Assembly (NCBI RefSeq): GCF_018403265.1
Contig: NZ_BOSI01000002.1
Location: forward strand, 124,001-188,000
Reading direction: 5' to 3'
Origin: Paenibacillus sp. J31TS4
Lineage (GTDB): Bacteria > Bacillota > Bacilli > Paenibacillales > NBRC-103111
Length of the DNA: 64,000 nucleotides
A model generated the notes under the pieces. That model had not been told where the DNA came from, ran no database searches, and worked only from the letters and a program-made list of their open reading frames with translations. Positions 26,295 to 34,240 of the stretch are shown in pieces. Position numbers and translations under genes: made by a program. Each line of letters opens with the position of its first letter. Within the stretch, counting starts at the first letter, position 1.

Positions 26295-26876
26295 ATGAAG
26301 ACGACGATTTATATGGTCCGGCATGCGGAATCCCCCTATATCGAAGGACAAGAGCGGGAAAGAGGCTTGTCGGAGCAGGGAACACGGGCTGCCGGGCGGG
26401 TTCGCTTCCTGCTCGGAGGGCTGCCGATCGACCGCTTCGTATCAAGCCCTTACGAACGAGCGGTGCTGACCATTCGGGAGGCGGCCGAGACGCGCGGAGC
26501 CGGCATCCGGCTGGAGGAGGACCTGAGAGAGCGAAGGCTGGCAGGAGACGACCAGCCGATCTCGGGGCACCTGTTCCGGGAGGCGAAGCGACGAGTCTAT
26601 GAGGATCCGGAATTCGCATTCCCGGGAGGCGAGTCGAGCCGGGAGGCGCAGGCGAGGGCGGTGCGGGTGATCGGCCGGCTGCTGCGCGAGCATGCGGGCG
26701 AGCAGATCGTCATCGGCACGCACGGCGACATCATGACGCTGATCCTGAATCATTACGATCCCTATTACGATTACGTGTTCTGGGAATCGACGACGATGCC
26801 GGACATTTACCGCCTCACCTTCGAGGGGGAGCGGCTGGCAGACGTAGCGAGATTGTGGGAGCCGGAACCGGTATAA
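26295..26876 (+). CDS. Histidine phosphatase (phosphoglycerate mutase-like) family protein
   Basis: A 193-residue branch-1 histidine phosphatase. Catalytic R-H-A-E at residues 9-12, a downstream S-S-P-Y-E-R-A (phosphate-binding Arg), acid E-R-R near 80, and second histidine in I-G-T-H-G-D (~140). ATG 26295 has AGGAGG 6 bases upstream. Substrates vary widely in this family (sugar phosphates, phosphoproteins, nucleotides). It closes the run PyrE-like, CPBP protease, phosphatase, followed by a terminator. Confidence 0.85.
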   Translation: MKTTIYMVRHAESPYIEGQERERGLSEQGTRAAGRVRFLLGGLPIDRFVSSPYERAVLTIREAAETRGAGIRLEEDLRERRLAGDDQPISGHLFREAKRRVYEDPEFAFPGGESSREAQARAVRVIGRLLREHAGEQIVIGTHGDIMTLILNHYDPYYDYVFWESTTMPDIYRLTFEGERLADVARLWEPEPV

Positions 26877-26941
26877 ACATATTCCGGCGTATACGGTCGA
26901 AGGCTGCTAGACCAGCAGCCCTCCCGGCCTTAGCCGGACAT

Positions 26942-26980
26942 GAAGCAGCTCCCGGACGGCCGTTCCGGGAGCTGCTTCTT
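26942..26980 (+). terminator. Intrinsic terminator after the histidine phosphatase
   Basis: Perfect 15-bp stem (GAAGCAGCTCCCGGA with TCCGGGAGCTGCTTC), loop CGGCCGT, then TTCGTGTT. Confidence 0.8.
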
Positions 26981-27111
26981 CGTGTTCCGGCTGCCTGCGA
27001 ACGGCCGGAGGGAAACCCAGAAAACAATAGGTACACAAGCTGCCCGGCTTGTGGTATGCTAACAGCTGGTGAAACCAGAGAAGAAACTCCGGCTCGTCTT
27101 CATACGGCGCC

Positions 27112-27151
27112 GGGAGAGGTTCGCGAACTCCCTCTATAAAAAACTAAGGAG
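27112..27151 (+). promoter_or_regulatory. preQ1-I riboswitch
   Basis: The aptamer is nearly consensus: AGAGG (27115-27119), loop TTCGCGAACTC, CCTCT (27131-27135), then the A-rich tail ATAAAAAACTAA that forms the pseudoknot. The tail runs straight into AAGGAG (27146-27151), so ligand binding should mask this ribosome binding site. It precedes queF and a queuosine-precursor transporter, the expected regulon. Confidence 0.9.
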
Positions 27152-27280
27152 CGACGACGCCGGAAGTGGCATCGTTTATTCCCGCATTCCTAGGTTTTTT
27201 GCAAGAAGAGCCAGGTTCGAATCTCATTCTTCTTTTTCGCAAAGCCGGGCAACCGGAGAAAAAGAAAGGGGATTTTTTTT
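27152..27280 (+). other. Leader between riboswitch and queF, with a possible short upstream frame
   Basis: A 40-codon frame from GTG 27166 ends at 27288, overlapping the queF start. It lies 14 bases after the riboswitch AAGGAG; ACG codons at 27154 and 27157 are at better spacing and in the same frame. No convincing Rho-independent terminator is seen. A repeat AAGAAG/CTTCTT lies near 27203-27233. Confidence 0.3.
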
Positions 27281-27781
27281 ATGCCTGACGGTAGACAAAA
27301 AGAAGAAATGCCGGACGTTACACTGCTCGGCAACCAAGGAACGCGCTACGTGTTCAACTACGATCCGGACGTCCTGGAGGTGTTCGACAACAAGCATCCG
27401 GGGCGGGACTACTTCGTCAAGTTCAATTGTCCGGAATTCACCAGCCTTTGTCCGGTGACGGGGCAGCCGGACTTCGCCACGCTGTACATTTCGTACATTC
27501 CCGAACGGAAAATGGTGGAGAGCAAGTCGCTCAAGCTGTATCTGTTCAGCTTCCGCAACCATGGCGACTTTCACGAGGACTGCGTCAACATCATTATGAA
27601 CGACCTGATCACTCTCATGGAGCCCCGGTATATCGAGGTCTGGGGCAAATTCACGCCGCGGGGCGGCATCTCGATCGATCCGTACTGCAACTGGGGGCGC
27701 CCGGGCACGAAGTACGAGCGGATGGCCGAGCATCGGCTGCTGAACCACGATCTCTATCCGGAGAAGGTGGACAACCGATGA
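27281..27781 (+). CDS. queF: NADPH-dependent 7-cyano-7-deazaguanine (preQ0) reductase
   Basis: Reduces the nitrile of preQ0 to preQ1 for queuosine tRNA modification. It is a unimodular QueF of 166 residues (Bacillus type). The catalytic Cys57 lies in [11 protein letters not shown], with the proton-relay Asp64, the NADPH-binding E-S-K-S-L-K motif and H-E-D near 97. The ribosome binding site is AAAGGGG, 8 bases before ATG. The next gene overlaps by 4 bases. queC, queD and queE are absent here, so this unit may serve final reduction plus uptake. Confidence 0.95.
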   Translation: MPDGRQKEEMPDVTLLGNQGTRYVFNYDPDVLEVFDNKHPGRDYFVKFNCPEFTSLCPVTGQPDFATLYISYIPERKMVESKSLKLYLFSFRNHGDFHEDCVNIIMNDLITLMEPRYIEVWGKFTPRGGISIDPYCNWGRPGTKYERMAEHRLLNHDLYPEKVDNR

Positions 27782-28338
27782 AGCCGAACCATACGCGCAA
27801 CTGGACGCTTCTCGTCCTCTATTTCGCCACGATTACGGCGGCCAACATCGTTACCGCGGCAGTCGCTCCGCTCGCCCTTGGCCCGCTCCTCGTGCCGGCC
27901 GGGTCGTTCCTGATCGGCGCTACCTTTATCCTTCGGGACCTCGTCCAGAACGCGGTCGGCCGCCTCAAGACGTATGCGGCGATCGGGGGAGCCCTTCTCC
28001 TGTCTGCGCTCACCTCGTACCTGGCGGGAGATACGCTCTGGATCGTGCTGGCGTCCTCAGCCACCTTCGTCTTGTCCGAAACGGCCGATACGGAGATCTA
28101 TTCGCGGCTCAAGGTCCCGTTCGCCCTCCGCGTCCTCTACAGCGGAATCGTGGGCGGCGCCGTCGACAGCGTCGTGTTCGTCCTTATCGGCCTGTCTCCG
28201 CTGTTCTCGGGCATCCTGCCATGGGAAGCGGTTGGCTACGCCATTCTCGGCCAGATCGTGGTGAAGCTGGGCATGCAGATGCTCGGCGCCGGACTGATCG
28301 CGGCCGTCCCTGCGTGGAACCGATCGGCCCGCGCCTAA
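27778..28338 (+). CDS. Queuosine precursor transporter (VUT/YhhQ family)
   Basis: A 186-residue membrane protein with about six helices, starting at an ATG that overlaps the queF stop (ATGA). It shows the family features A-N-I-V-T-A at the first helix, [12 protein letters not shown] near residue 50 and the later S-E-T-A-D-T-E-I-Y segment. Homologues import preQ0 or preQ1. The preQ1 riboswitch upstream of queF supports this role directly. Confidence 0.85.
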   Translation: MKPNHTRNWTLLVLYFATITAANIVTAAVAPLALGPLLVPAGSFLIGATFILRDLVQNAVGRLKTYAAIGGALLLSALTSYLAGDTLWIVLASSATFVLSETADTEIYSRLKVPFALRVLYSGIVGGAVDSVVFVLIGLSPLFSGILPWEAVGYAILGQIVVKLGMQMLGAGLIAAVPAWNRSARA

Positions 28339-28352
28339 TCCTGCAAACAACG

Positions 28353-28381
28353 GAACCGCCCCCTCGGGGCGGTTCTTTTTT
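28353..28381 (+). terminator. Intrinsic terminator of the queF operon
   Basis: Perfect 10-bp stem GAACCGCCCC/GGGGCGGTTC with CTC loop and six T. Confidence 0.9.
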
Positions 28382-28497
28382 GTCCCGATAACCGCTCAGC
28401 GGTTCGTTTTCCGTCTGGAATAAACTGGGCGGTTGGCGTATACTTTCCATACACCAAGAACGAGGGATGTTGGGTCCCGGCTGGGAGGAAGACGCCT

Positions 28498-28962
28498 ATG
28501 GTACAAGAGAGAGCGGAGGTGCGAAAAGGGCAGCAGCTGATCCGGGGAGTGCTCCTCGCGGGAGCGGCCGTGCTCTCCTACTGGATCGGCTACGAGGTCT
28601 ACAAGGGGTTGCTGGTGTCCTATTGGGGCGAAGGCATCGTAGAGAGAGACCGGCAGAGCATTCTCTATTGGACCGGAATGAGCCATCTGTTCATCGGAGT
28701 GCCGTTCTACCTGCTCATTGGCACGATCGTGCACCGGAAGGCGGGCGGTCCGGCAGCGGACATCGTTTGGACGACCGTCCTGTGCGGTCTCTTCTTTCTC
28801 CTTCCGGCGGCCTGTATCGCGCTTTTGTTCGCCGGCCTGTTTCCGATCTTTTTTACGCTGGAGGCCTCCCTCTTCTACTGTCAGTTCGCGGCGGAGGGGC
28901 TGTCATTCGGTTTGCTCTCCGCCCTGATCCGGCGGATGCCTCTCCGCAGCCGCCAGGCATAG
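28498..28962 (+). CDS. Small membrane protein of unknown function
   Basis: A 154-residue protein with four predicted helices (about 17-37, 60-80, 90-115 and 118-140) and a basic tail. GGGAGGAAG lies 9 bases before the ATG. I do not recognise the family. It stands between the queF operon terminator and a small run of stress- or housekeeping-type genes and reads in the same direction. Confidence 0.6.
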   Translation: MVQERAEVRKGQQLIRGVLLAGAAVLSYWIGYEVYKGLLVSYWGEGIVERDRQSILYWTGMSHLFIGVPFYLLIGTIVHRKAGGPAADIVWTTVLCGLFFLLPAACIALLFAGLFPIFFTLEASLFYCQFAAEGLSFGLLSALIRRMPLRSRQA

Positions 28963-29043
28963 AGACAGGGACGGAACGAGCCGAGGCGCAGTGGGAGAAG
29001 AGGACGAGATAGGGACGAGCTAGTTCCCCCCAAGGAGGTGTCC

Positions 29044-29598
29044 ATGCTTTACCATTACAGCGAGAAGCCGGGGATCGAGCGGTTCGTTCCCCGCCAGCTT
29101 CAGAGACGGCCGGGCTTTCCGGCCGTTGTATGGGCGCTCCACGAGAGCAGCGAATTTACCTACTGGTTTCCGCGGGATTGCCCGCGGATCGTACTGCGGC
29201 GGACGGAGACGCTGTCGGAGGAGAACCGGGAGCGATTCTTCGCCCATACCGACGCTCCCGCGATTGTGACAATCGAGAGCGGCTGGTATGCCAGACTGCA
29301 GGCATGCACGCTCTACCGGTACTCTTTGCCGGAAGAGCTCTTCGAGCTGTTCGACCGGACAGCCGGCTATTACATAGCGAAGGAGACGGTGGTGCCGGCT
29401 CAAGTGACGGTGCTGACCAAATTGGTCGACCGACTGCTGGAGCATGGCGTGGAGCTGCGGCTGACGCCCAATTTGCATCCGCTGCGGGAGGCGATACTGG
29501 CATCCGACTTCCCGGATTTCGGCATCTACCGGTTTCGCGAGGCTCAGCCGCCCGCCTCCGGCAGCGGAAGCATGGCACCTCGGCCCGCCTCCATATGA
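29044..29598 (+). CDS. Conserved hypothetical protein (resembles DUF6886)
   Basis: A soluble 184-residue protein starting L-Y-H-Y-S-E-K-P-G-I-E-R-F-V-P-R, with V-V-W-A-L-H-E near residue 32 and the striking Y-W-F-P-R-D-C-P-R-I. From memory this matches a domain of unknown function common in Bacilli. A perfect AAGGAGG lies 6 bases before ATG 29044; GTG 29038 is too close to it. No function is known. Confidence 0.65.
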   Translation: MLYHYSEKPGIERFVPRQLQRRPGFPAVVWALHESSEFTYWFPRDCPRIVLRRTETLSEENRERFFAHTDAPAIVTIESGWYARLQACTLYRYSLPEELFELFDRTAGYYIAKETVVPAQVTVLTKLVDRLLEHGVELRLTPNLHPLREAILASDFPDFGIYRFREAQPPASGSGSMAPRPASI

Positions 29599-29638
29599 AG
29601 CGGGCTAAGCGTCTTATAGAATGGAGAGGAGATTGCCT

Positions 29639-30136
29639 GTGACAAACTTAACGAAAGAGACCGCCGTATTTCCCTGCGAGCTGGTCGAGAGGGAGTACCG
29701 CCTCACCGGGCTGTCCCGCACTGCCGCTTTCCCGTCCGGCTTCCCCGACGCGGCGATTCAGGTACAGAGAGAGCTATGGGCTAGGAAAGAGGAAGTGGCA
29801 CAGCAGGTGAACGAGGGGGTCTTGGTCTCGCCGTTTATGTGCAATGGAATCTACGCCGCGTATCTCGCCTGCCTCGAGACAGCGGAAGGCGCGCCTGTGC
29901 CGGCGGGCATGATTGACCTGTTCTTGCCGCAGGCGACCTATGCCCTGGTACGCTGCACGAACAAGACCATCGGCCAAGGCTACGACCGGCTGCACGGCTG
30001 GATCCGGGAAAACGAATACAAGAGGCTCTGGTACGGCGCCTCTCAGATCGAAGTGTACTACATAGACGACGAGGCGGAGGAAGAGCCGGTCGAGCTGCTC
30101 ATTCCCGTGCAAGCACCCCGGGCAGCAGAAGAATGA
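29639..30136 (+). CDS. GyrI-like effector-binding domain protein
   Basis: A 165-residue protein starting at GTG with GAGAGGAGA 7 bases upstream. The pattern C-E-L-V-E-R-E-Y-R-L-T-G-L-S, an internal G-I-Y-A-A-Y-L segment and the closing I-E-V-Y-Y-I-D-D followed by V-E-L-L-I-P-V are typical of the AraC-E-bind/GyrI-like fold, where the last strand ends in an L-x-I-P-V motif. It lacks a DNA-binding domain, so it is probably a stand-alone small-molecule binder or hydrolase. Confidence 0.75.
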   Translation: MTNLTKETAVFPCELVEREYRLTGLSRTAAFPSGFPDAAIQVQRELWARKEEVAQQVNEGVLVSPFMCNGIYAAYLACLETAEGAPVPAGMIDLFLPQATYALVRCTNKTIGQGYDRLHGWIRENEYKRLWYGASQIEVYYIDDEAEEEPVELLIPVQAPRAAEE

Positions 30137-30161
30137 TTAGATAATGGAGGGCAAGGACAGC

Positions 30162-30797
30162 ATGACGACACACGAATGGTTTGACATTTACGACGCGGAT
30201 AACCGCTGGCGCGGGACGGCTCCCCGGCACGAGGTCCACAGGCACGGCTATTGGCATCATTCCTTTCAATGCTGGATCGTACAGGACCGGGGAGAGGAGC
30301 GGTATTTGCTGTTTCAGCTGCGCCACCCGGACAAGGATACGTATCCGGGTCGGCTGGACATCTCGAGCGCGGGCCATCTGACGGCCGGGGAGACTGTGCG
30401 GGACGGCAGCCGGGAGCTGGCGGAGGAGCTGGGGCTCGCCGTTCCGTTCGAGGAGCTGTACGAGCTCGGCGTCTACGCCCAAGACAAGACGATCCGCGCC
30501 GATCTCATCGACCGGGAATTTTGCCATGTTTTCCTGTACCGGTCCGATCGGACGCTGACGGATTACGTGCTGCAGAAGGAGGAGGTGACCGGCCTGTTCC
30601 TCCTCCGGCTCGCGGACGTGAAGAGACTGGTCCGGGATCGGGACGCGGAGGCTATTGCCGAAGGAATCATACTCGACGGGCCGGAGGGGACGACGTACCG
30701 GGAGGAGACGCGGACCGTCGTCTTCCGGGACCTGGTGCCTCATGAAACGGGCTATTACGAATGGGTGCTGCAGGCGGCGGAAGCGTATCGCCCCTGA
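30162..30797 (+). CDS. Nudix hydrolase, isopentenyl-diphosphate isomerase-like
   Basis: A 211-residue Nudix protein. The N-terminus F-D-I-Y-D-A-D-N-R-W-R-G and H-R-H-G-Y-W-H-H-S-F-Q-C-W-I are typical of the IDI-like branch. Its Nudix box reads G-H-L-T-A-G-E, then six residues, then R-E-L-A-E-E-L-G-L, one residue shorter than the strict G-x5-E-x7-R-E consensus. The start is taken at ATG 30162 rather than 30144 because GGAGGGCAAGGA lies between. Role unknown; nucleotide-sugar or diphosphate hydrolysis is likely. Confidence 0.8.
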   Translation: MTTHEWFDIYDADNRWRGTAPRHEVHRHGYWHHSFQCWIVQDRGEERYLLFQLRHPDKDTYPGRLDISSAGHLTAGETVRDGSRELAEELGLAVPFEELYELGVYAQDKTIRADLIDREFCHVFLYRSDRTLTDYVLQKEEVTGLFLLRLADVKRLVRDRDAEAIAEGIILDGPEGTTYREETRTVVFRDLVPHETGYYEWVLQAAEAYRP

Positions 30798-30827
30798 TCC
30801 GGACCCGGAAGAGACGGGAGCGGGGCC

Positions 30828-31621
30828 ATGACCAATTCCATTCTGCTTGTCAGCGTTCTGACGCTTATCATCCACGCGGCCGAGACGCTGTCCTACTCCG
30901 TCCGGTTCGCCGGCGTCAAGCTGGGCAAGCTGGCCATCGCGCTGTCGCTGACCGGCATCATCGTGCTCGTCTCGCGGACGGCGAACCTGATCCAGGCGCC
31001 GCTGACCGCCAAGTTCGTCGATTACGCCATCGCCCACGACACCTACCCTCTGCTCGATGTCTTCCGGGCGATCCTGCTTGCCTCGTCGGCGGGTACGCTG
31101 CTCGCAATTTTGTTCTTTCCCACCTTTGTCAGCGTTTCTCGCGCATCATCTCCCGGCTGGAGGTGGCGGGGTCGCTACCGAAGCTGGCGGCCAGCGTGAC
31201 GGTCGGGCAGCTCAAGAAGTCTACGGCCTATCTCAAAAAACCGACCTTCGCCATGCTGACGAGCTTGCGGGTGCTCGATATTCCGAAGCGGCTCCTCCTG
31301 CTCAATTGCCTGGTGACGGCCATCTATACGACCGGGGTGCTGGCTTCGCTCTATGCCGCCTACTTGACACCCGACCTGCGGACGGCGGCGGCCAACTCGT
31401 CGGGGCTCATCAATGGACTTGCGACGATTCTGCTTACGATTTTCCTCGATCCCCAACTTGGACTGCTCACCGACCGGGCAATGAACGACCCCGCGCAGAA
31501 GGATCAGCTGGGCCGCATTTACGGCGTGCTGATGCTGTCCCGGTTCGCGGGCACACTGCTGGCGCAGCTGTTGCTCGTCCCGGCCGCTTATTGGATTCGC
31601 ATCATCGTGACCTGGATTTAG
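30828..31621 (+). pseudogene. amj: Lipid II flippase Amj, frameshifted
   Basis: Amj (formerly YdaH/DUF2837) is the alternative lipid II flippase of Bacilli. The first frame (30828-31199) encodes the expected start, with H-A-A-E-T-L-S-Y-S-V-R, L-V-S-R-T-A-N-L-I-Q-A-P and K-F-V-D-Y-A, then leaves the family after F-F-P-T-F-V. The rest, from R-F-S-R-I-I-S-R-L-E-V-A-G-S-L to the stop at 31621, is in another frame. A missing base near 31126-31134 (for example G-T-C-A-G-C from G-T-C-A-A-G-C) would repair it. Total length (~264 codons) fits an intact Amj. Recent inactivation or a sequencing error. Confidence 0.8.
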
Positions 31622-31654
31622 GGAGACTGGGAGAATAGAGAAAGGAGTCGCCAT

Positions 31655-32137
31655 ATGAACCGAAACGAAGCCGGGAGTGCGCAGGAACCGGTAGAGAGCC
31701 GGCTTCAGAGGCTGGGGCTCGTGCTGCCGCCTGCAAGCGGACCCGCGGCGTCCTATACGAACGCCGTACTTGTGAACGGCTTGCTGTTCGTGTCCGGCAA
31801 AGGACCGGCGGGGAATCCGTCCGGCAAACTCGGCCGGGAATTCACGACGGAAGAAGGGTATCGATTCGCCCGGCAGACGGGGCTCGAAATTCTAGCGGTC
31901 GTGAAGGCGGAGCTCGGTTCCTTGGAGCGCGTGAAGCGGGTCGTGAAGCTGCAAGGGTTCGTGAACAGCGACCCGGGCTTCGAGGAGCCGCACATGGTGC
32001 TGGACGGATGCTCCGACCTGCTCGCGGAGGTGTTCGGAGAGCGGGGTGTGCATGCCCGCTCGGTATTCGGAGCCAGCTCGCTTAGAGGCAACCTACCGGT
32101 CATCGTCGATTCGATTTTTCAGGTGCAGGAGGAATGA
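31655..32137 (+). CDS. RidA/YjgF family protein
   Basis: A 160-residue member of the RidA superfamily, whose archetype deaminates reactive enamine/imine intermediates. Family pattern: Y-T-N-A-V-L-V-N-G-L-L-F-V-S-G near 34-48, a middle L-E-I-L-A-V-V-K-A-E-L-G-S-L, and the end A-R-S-V-F-G-A-S-S-L-R-G-N-L-P-V-I-V-D. The canonical catalytic Arg-Thr is replaced by A-R-S-V, with S-L-P-type L-R-G-N-L-P, as in YjgH/Rid5-7-like groups, so deaminase activity is not assured. AAAGGAG lies 8 bases before the ATG. Confidence 0.8.
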   Translation: MNRNEAGSAQEPVESRLQRLGLVLPPASGPAASYTNAVLVNGLLFVSGKGPAGNPSGKLGREFTTEEGYRFARQTGLEILAVVKAELGSLERVKRVVKLQGFVNSDPGFEEPHMVLDGCSDLLAEVFGERGVHARSVFGASSLRGNLPVIVDSIFQVQEE

Positions 32138-32197
32138 CGGCGTCGAAAAGCAGCGGCCGAGGTAAACGTGCGTAGTTCAAGAAAGGAGATGCATTGG

Positions 32198-32680
32198 ATG
32201 ATCCAAGCTATGGAGGAGAAGATAGAACAGTTTGCCGAGTGGGTCCCGTTCGCGGAATCGCTGGCCGCGGTACCTGAGGAGACCGTGAGCAGGCCGATTG
32301 CGCCAGGCAAATGGTCGGTGAAGGAGATCGTCGCCCATATGGCGGCCTGGGACAACTATTACCTGGAAGAGGCGGTCGAGAAGGCGGCAGCCGGCCAGCC
32401 GCTCACCGTCCGGCATCTGGACTTCGACGAGTTCAACCGTCGGGCTGCGGATTCGGGCAGGGAAAGGCCGCTTGCCGAGCTGGCGGCGGAATCGGCCGCT
32501 CACCGGCGGCGCCTGCTAGAACTGCTCCGGGGAGCGTCCGAAGAAGAGCTGCGCCAGGTGCATACGGACGGAGAAGGAGATCCGTTCAGCCTGGAGGAGT
32601 ACTTGAACGGCTTTCTGCCCCACGACCGGCATCACCGGCAGCAGATCGAGGCGTTCCTTGCTTCCTGCGAACAGAGCTAG
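32198..32680 (+). CDS. DinB-family four-helix metal-binding protein
   Basis: A 160-residue DinB/YfiT-like protein. The three-histidine metal site fits H in I-V-A-H-M-A-A-W-D (~49) and H-D-R-H-H-R-Q-Q-I near the C-terminus. The phrase P-G-K-W-S-V-K-E-I-V-A-H is diagnostic. Members are thiol S-transferases (bacillithiol) or hydrolases. ATG 32198 is chosen because AAAGGAG ends 9 bases upstream; an ATG at 32189 abuts it and is out of frame. Confidence 0.8.
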   Translation: MIQAMEEKIEQFAEWVPFAESLAAVPEETVSRPIAPGKWSVKEIVAHMAAWDNYYLEEAVEKAAAGQPLTVRHLDFDEFNRRAADSGRERPLAELAAESAAHRRRLLELLRGASEEELRQVHTDGEGDPFSLEEYLNGFLPHDRHHRQQIEAFLASCEQS

Positions 32681-32846
32681 GGTCTGGCGCTGCCAGGGGA
32701 TAGGGTAGGAGCGCCCTCATGTGGACACGTCCGCCCATCTCACCCAGACGTCGGTTACCGTATTGACCCGCAGCGAGCTCCGCTGGGAATGCGAACGCTA
32801 CAATTGCACCCTTCATCTGCCCTCCTAGCAAGGAGAGAGTCACGCC

Positions 32847-32876
32847 AAGAGCCCGGTCGTTCCCGACCGGGCTCTT
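32847..32876. terminator. Bidirectional terminator between dinB-like and minus-strand genes
   Basis: Perfect 13-bp stem (AAGAGCCCGGTCG with CGACCGGGCTCTT), loop TTCC. The rest of 32681-32902 holds no gene. Confidence 0.75.
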
Positions 32877-32902
32877 GCTGTTCTGCGGCACGGGATATCC
32901 TC

Positions 32903-33208
32903 TCAGATGCCGAACCGGTGAATCTGGTCCCATAGCTGCTCACGGTAGAGAATCTCCCGCTGCTTGGGGCCGATCAGGTCGAAGTGCGGGTAGCGCTCCC
33001 TCGCGTGAATATAGGCAGGATCGAGACCGTTTGCCTGGCACCAGGCCGCCAACCGCGGCAGGTCGGAGCAGCCGACCTTGGTGACGGTCTTGATCCCGGC
33101 GGAAGCGAACCGCGGGTCGAGCCAGTAATGGGTCAAATAGGCGAGCTCACCGCTTGCCACCCGCTGCTTCCAACGGTTCATCTCTTCTCTCGTGATGCCG
33201 AATGCCAT
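32903..33208 (-). CDS. Small conserved hypothetical protein
   Basis: A 101-residue soluble protein with AAGGAGA 8 bases before its ATG. It begins M-A-F-G-I-T-R-E-E-M-N-R-W-K and has Y-L-T-H-Y-W-L-D-P-R-F and H-F-D-L-I-G-P-K-Q in the middle. The family is familiar from Bacilli as an uncharacterised protein but I cannot name it. It lies 95 bases downstream of the fnr-like gene in the same direction and may share its transcript. Confidence 0.65.
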   Translation of the reverse strand: MAFGITREEMNRWKQRVASGELAYLTHYWLDPRFASAGIKTVTKVGCSDLPRLAAWCQANGLDPAYIHARERYPHFDLIGPKQREILYREQLWDQIHRFGI

Positions 33209-33303
33209 CGCTCGGTCTCCTTCCGTCTGCTTGTCCGCTCCACAAGGCACCGCCCCCCGGGCATGGCCGATGGCCGGGGAGGCGGAAGGGCGAAGAGTGC
33301 CGG

Positions 33304-34038
33304 TCAAATCCGGCAGATCTCGGACGGACAGTCCGGGCAGCAGACGATCGCCTTCAGCTTGGCCAGCTCCAGCACCATGATGTGGTGGTGGACGTCATAG
33401 TCGATCAGGCCTTCGTCTCGGTAAGCCGATAGCAGCCGATTGACGCTCTCGCGCGTCGTACCGATCATATTGGCCAGATCCGTGTTGGACAGCTTGAGCG
33501 TAATGCGGATGGTGCCGTCCTCCCGCTTGTCGCCGTATGAGTTGGTCAGCCGGATGAGCGTGGACGCGAGCGCGCCCTTCTTACCGAACAGCATAAGATC
33601 GCGGAACTTGGATTCCGTCGCGCGCTGCATCAGACTCATCCACTTGATGAAGCCGAGCGCGAATTCGCCGCTCATGGCGATCAGTGTCTCGAGGTCGCGT
33701 TGGGCGACCAGCCCGACTTTGGTATCCTGCACCGCTTCGGCCGTATAAGAGAACCGGGTGCTGCCGTCTGCTGCGAATTCTCCGAAGAAATCGCCCTCCT
33801 GCAGGTAGAGGAGGATGAAGTCCTTGCCGTCCTCTGTCGACTTGGAGATCTTTACTTTGCCCTTTTTGATATAAAAGAGACGGTCGGCCGGCTCTCCCTC
33901 CCAGAACAGATGGGAGCCCTCCTGGATCGTCTGCTCCGTCATCGCGTCCATCAGCTGGTGAAAATGGGCGTCGGACAGAAAATGCTCGATTTGGTAAGTG
34001 CGCGGGCTTCCCGCGTCTGCCGGTTTGGTTGAAGTCAT
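33304..34038 (-). CDS. fnr: Fnr-type oxygen-sensing regulator (Crp/Fnr family)
   Basis: A 244-residue transcription factor: cyclic-nucleotide-type sensor domain (~20-140), dimer helix, and a winged helix-turn-helix (~178-215) with L-S-N-T-D-L-A-N-M-I-G-T-T-R-E-S-V-N-R-L-L. The C-terminus carries C234-x2-C237-x4-C242, the spacing of the three [4Fe-4S] ligands of Bacillus subtilis Fnr (Cys227, 230, 235); Asp147 lies about where the fourth ligand Asp141 is expected. An extra Cys233 precedes the cluster. E-R-S-V in the recognition helix is E-S-V-N-R here, consistent with an FNR-like target. ATG 34038 has AGGAGG 9 bases upstream. narK or nar genes are not in the window. Confidence 0.75.
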   Translation of the reverse strand: MTSTKPADAGSPRTYQIEHFLSDAHFHQLMDAMTEQTIQEGSHLFWEGEPADRLFYIKKGKVKISKSTEDGKDFILLYLQEGDFFGEFAADGSTRFSYTAEAVQDTKVGLVAQRDLETLIAMSGEFALGFIKWMSLMQRATESKFRDLMLFGKKGALASTLIRLTNSYGDKREDGTIRITLKLSNTDLANMIGTTRESVNRLLSAYRDEGLIDYDVHHHIMVLELAKLKAIVCCPDCPSEICRI

Positions 34039-34160
34039 CTTTCGCACCTCCTGTTGCAGGGAATGCCTTTTTCCTGTTGGTTCCATTATAGCCTTCTTAC
34101 CCTGCGAGAAGTATGGCAAACTTGCGTCGGTCTTTCATACGGCGGGAGCCTGCTTTTCGC

Positions 34161-34187
34161 ACCAGACCGGAACGCCTGTATACACTA
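34161..34187 (+). promoter_or_regulatory. Candidate sigma-K promoter for the cotS-like pair
   Basis: AC (34161-34162), 16 bases, then TATACACTA (34179-34187), one mismatch from the sigma-K consensus AC-N16/17-CATANNNTA. It lies 53 bases upstream of the first cotS-like start. Confidence 0.5.
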
Positions 34188-34240
34188 TCTTAGGTGAAAA
34201 GAAACCGGGGGTGCACGCCCCATTCAGGAGGTGCCAAGAC

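Noticed and set aside
27205-27240. tRNA-like T-arm (GGTTCGAATC)
   Set aside because: The flanking bases do not form a T-stem and no acceptor or anticodon arm is present.
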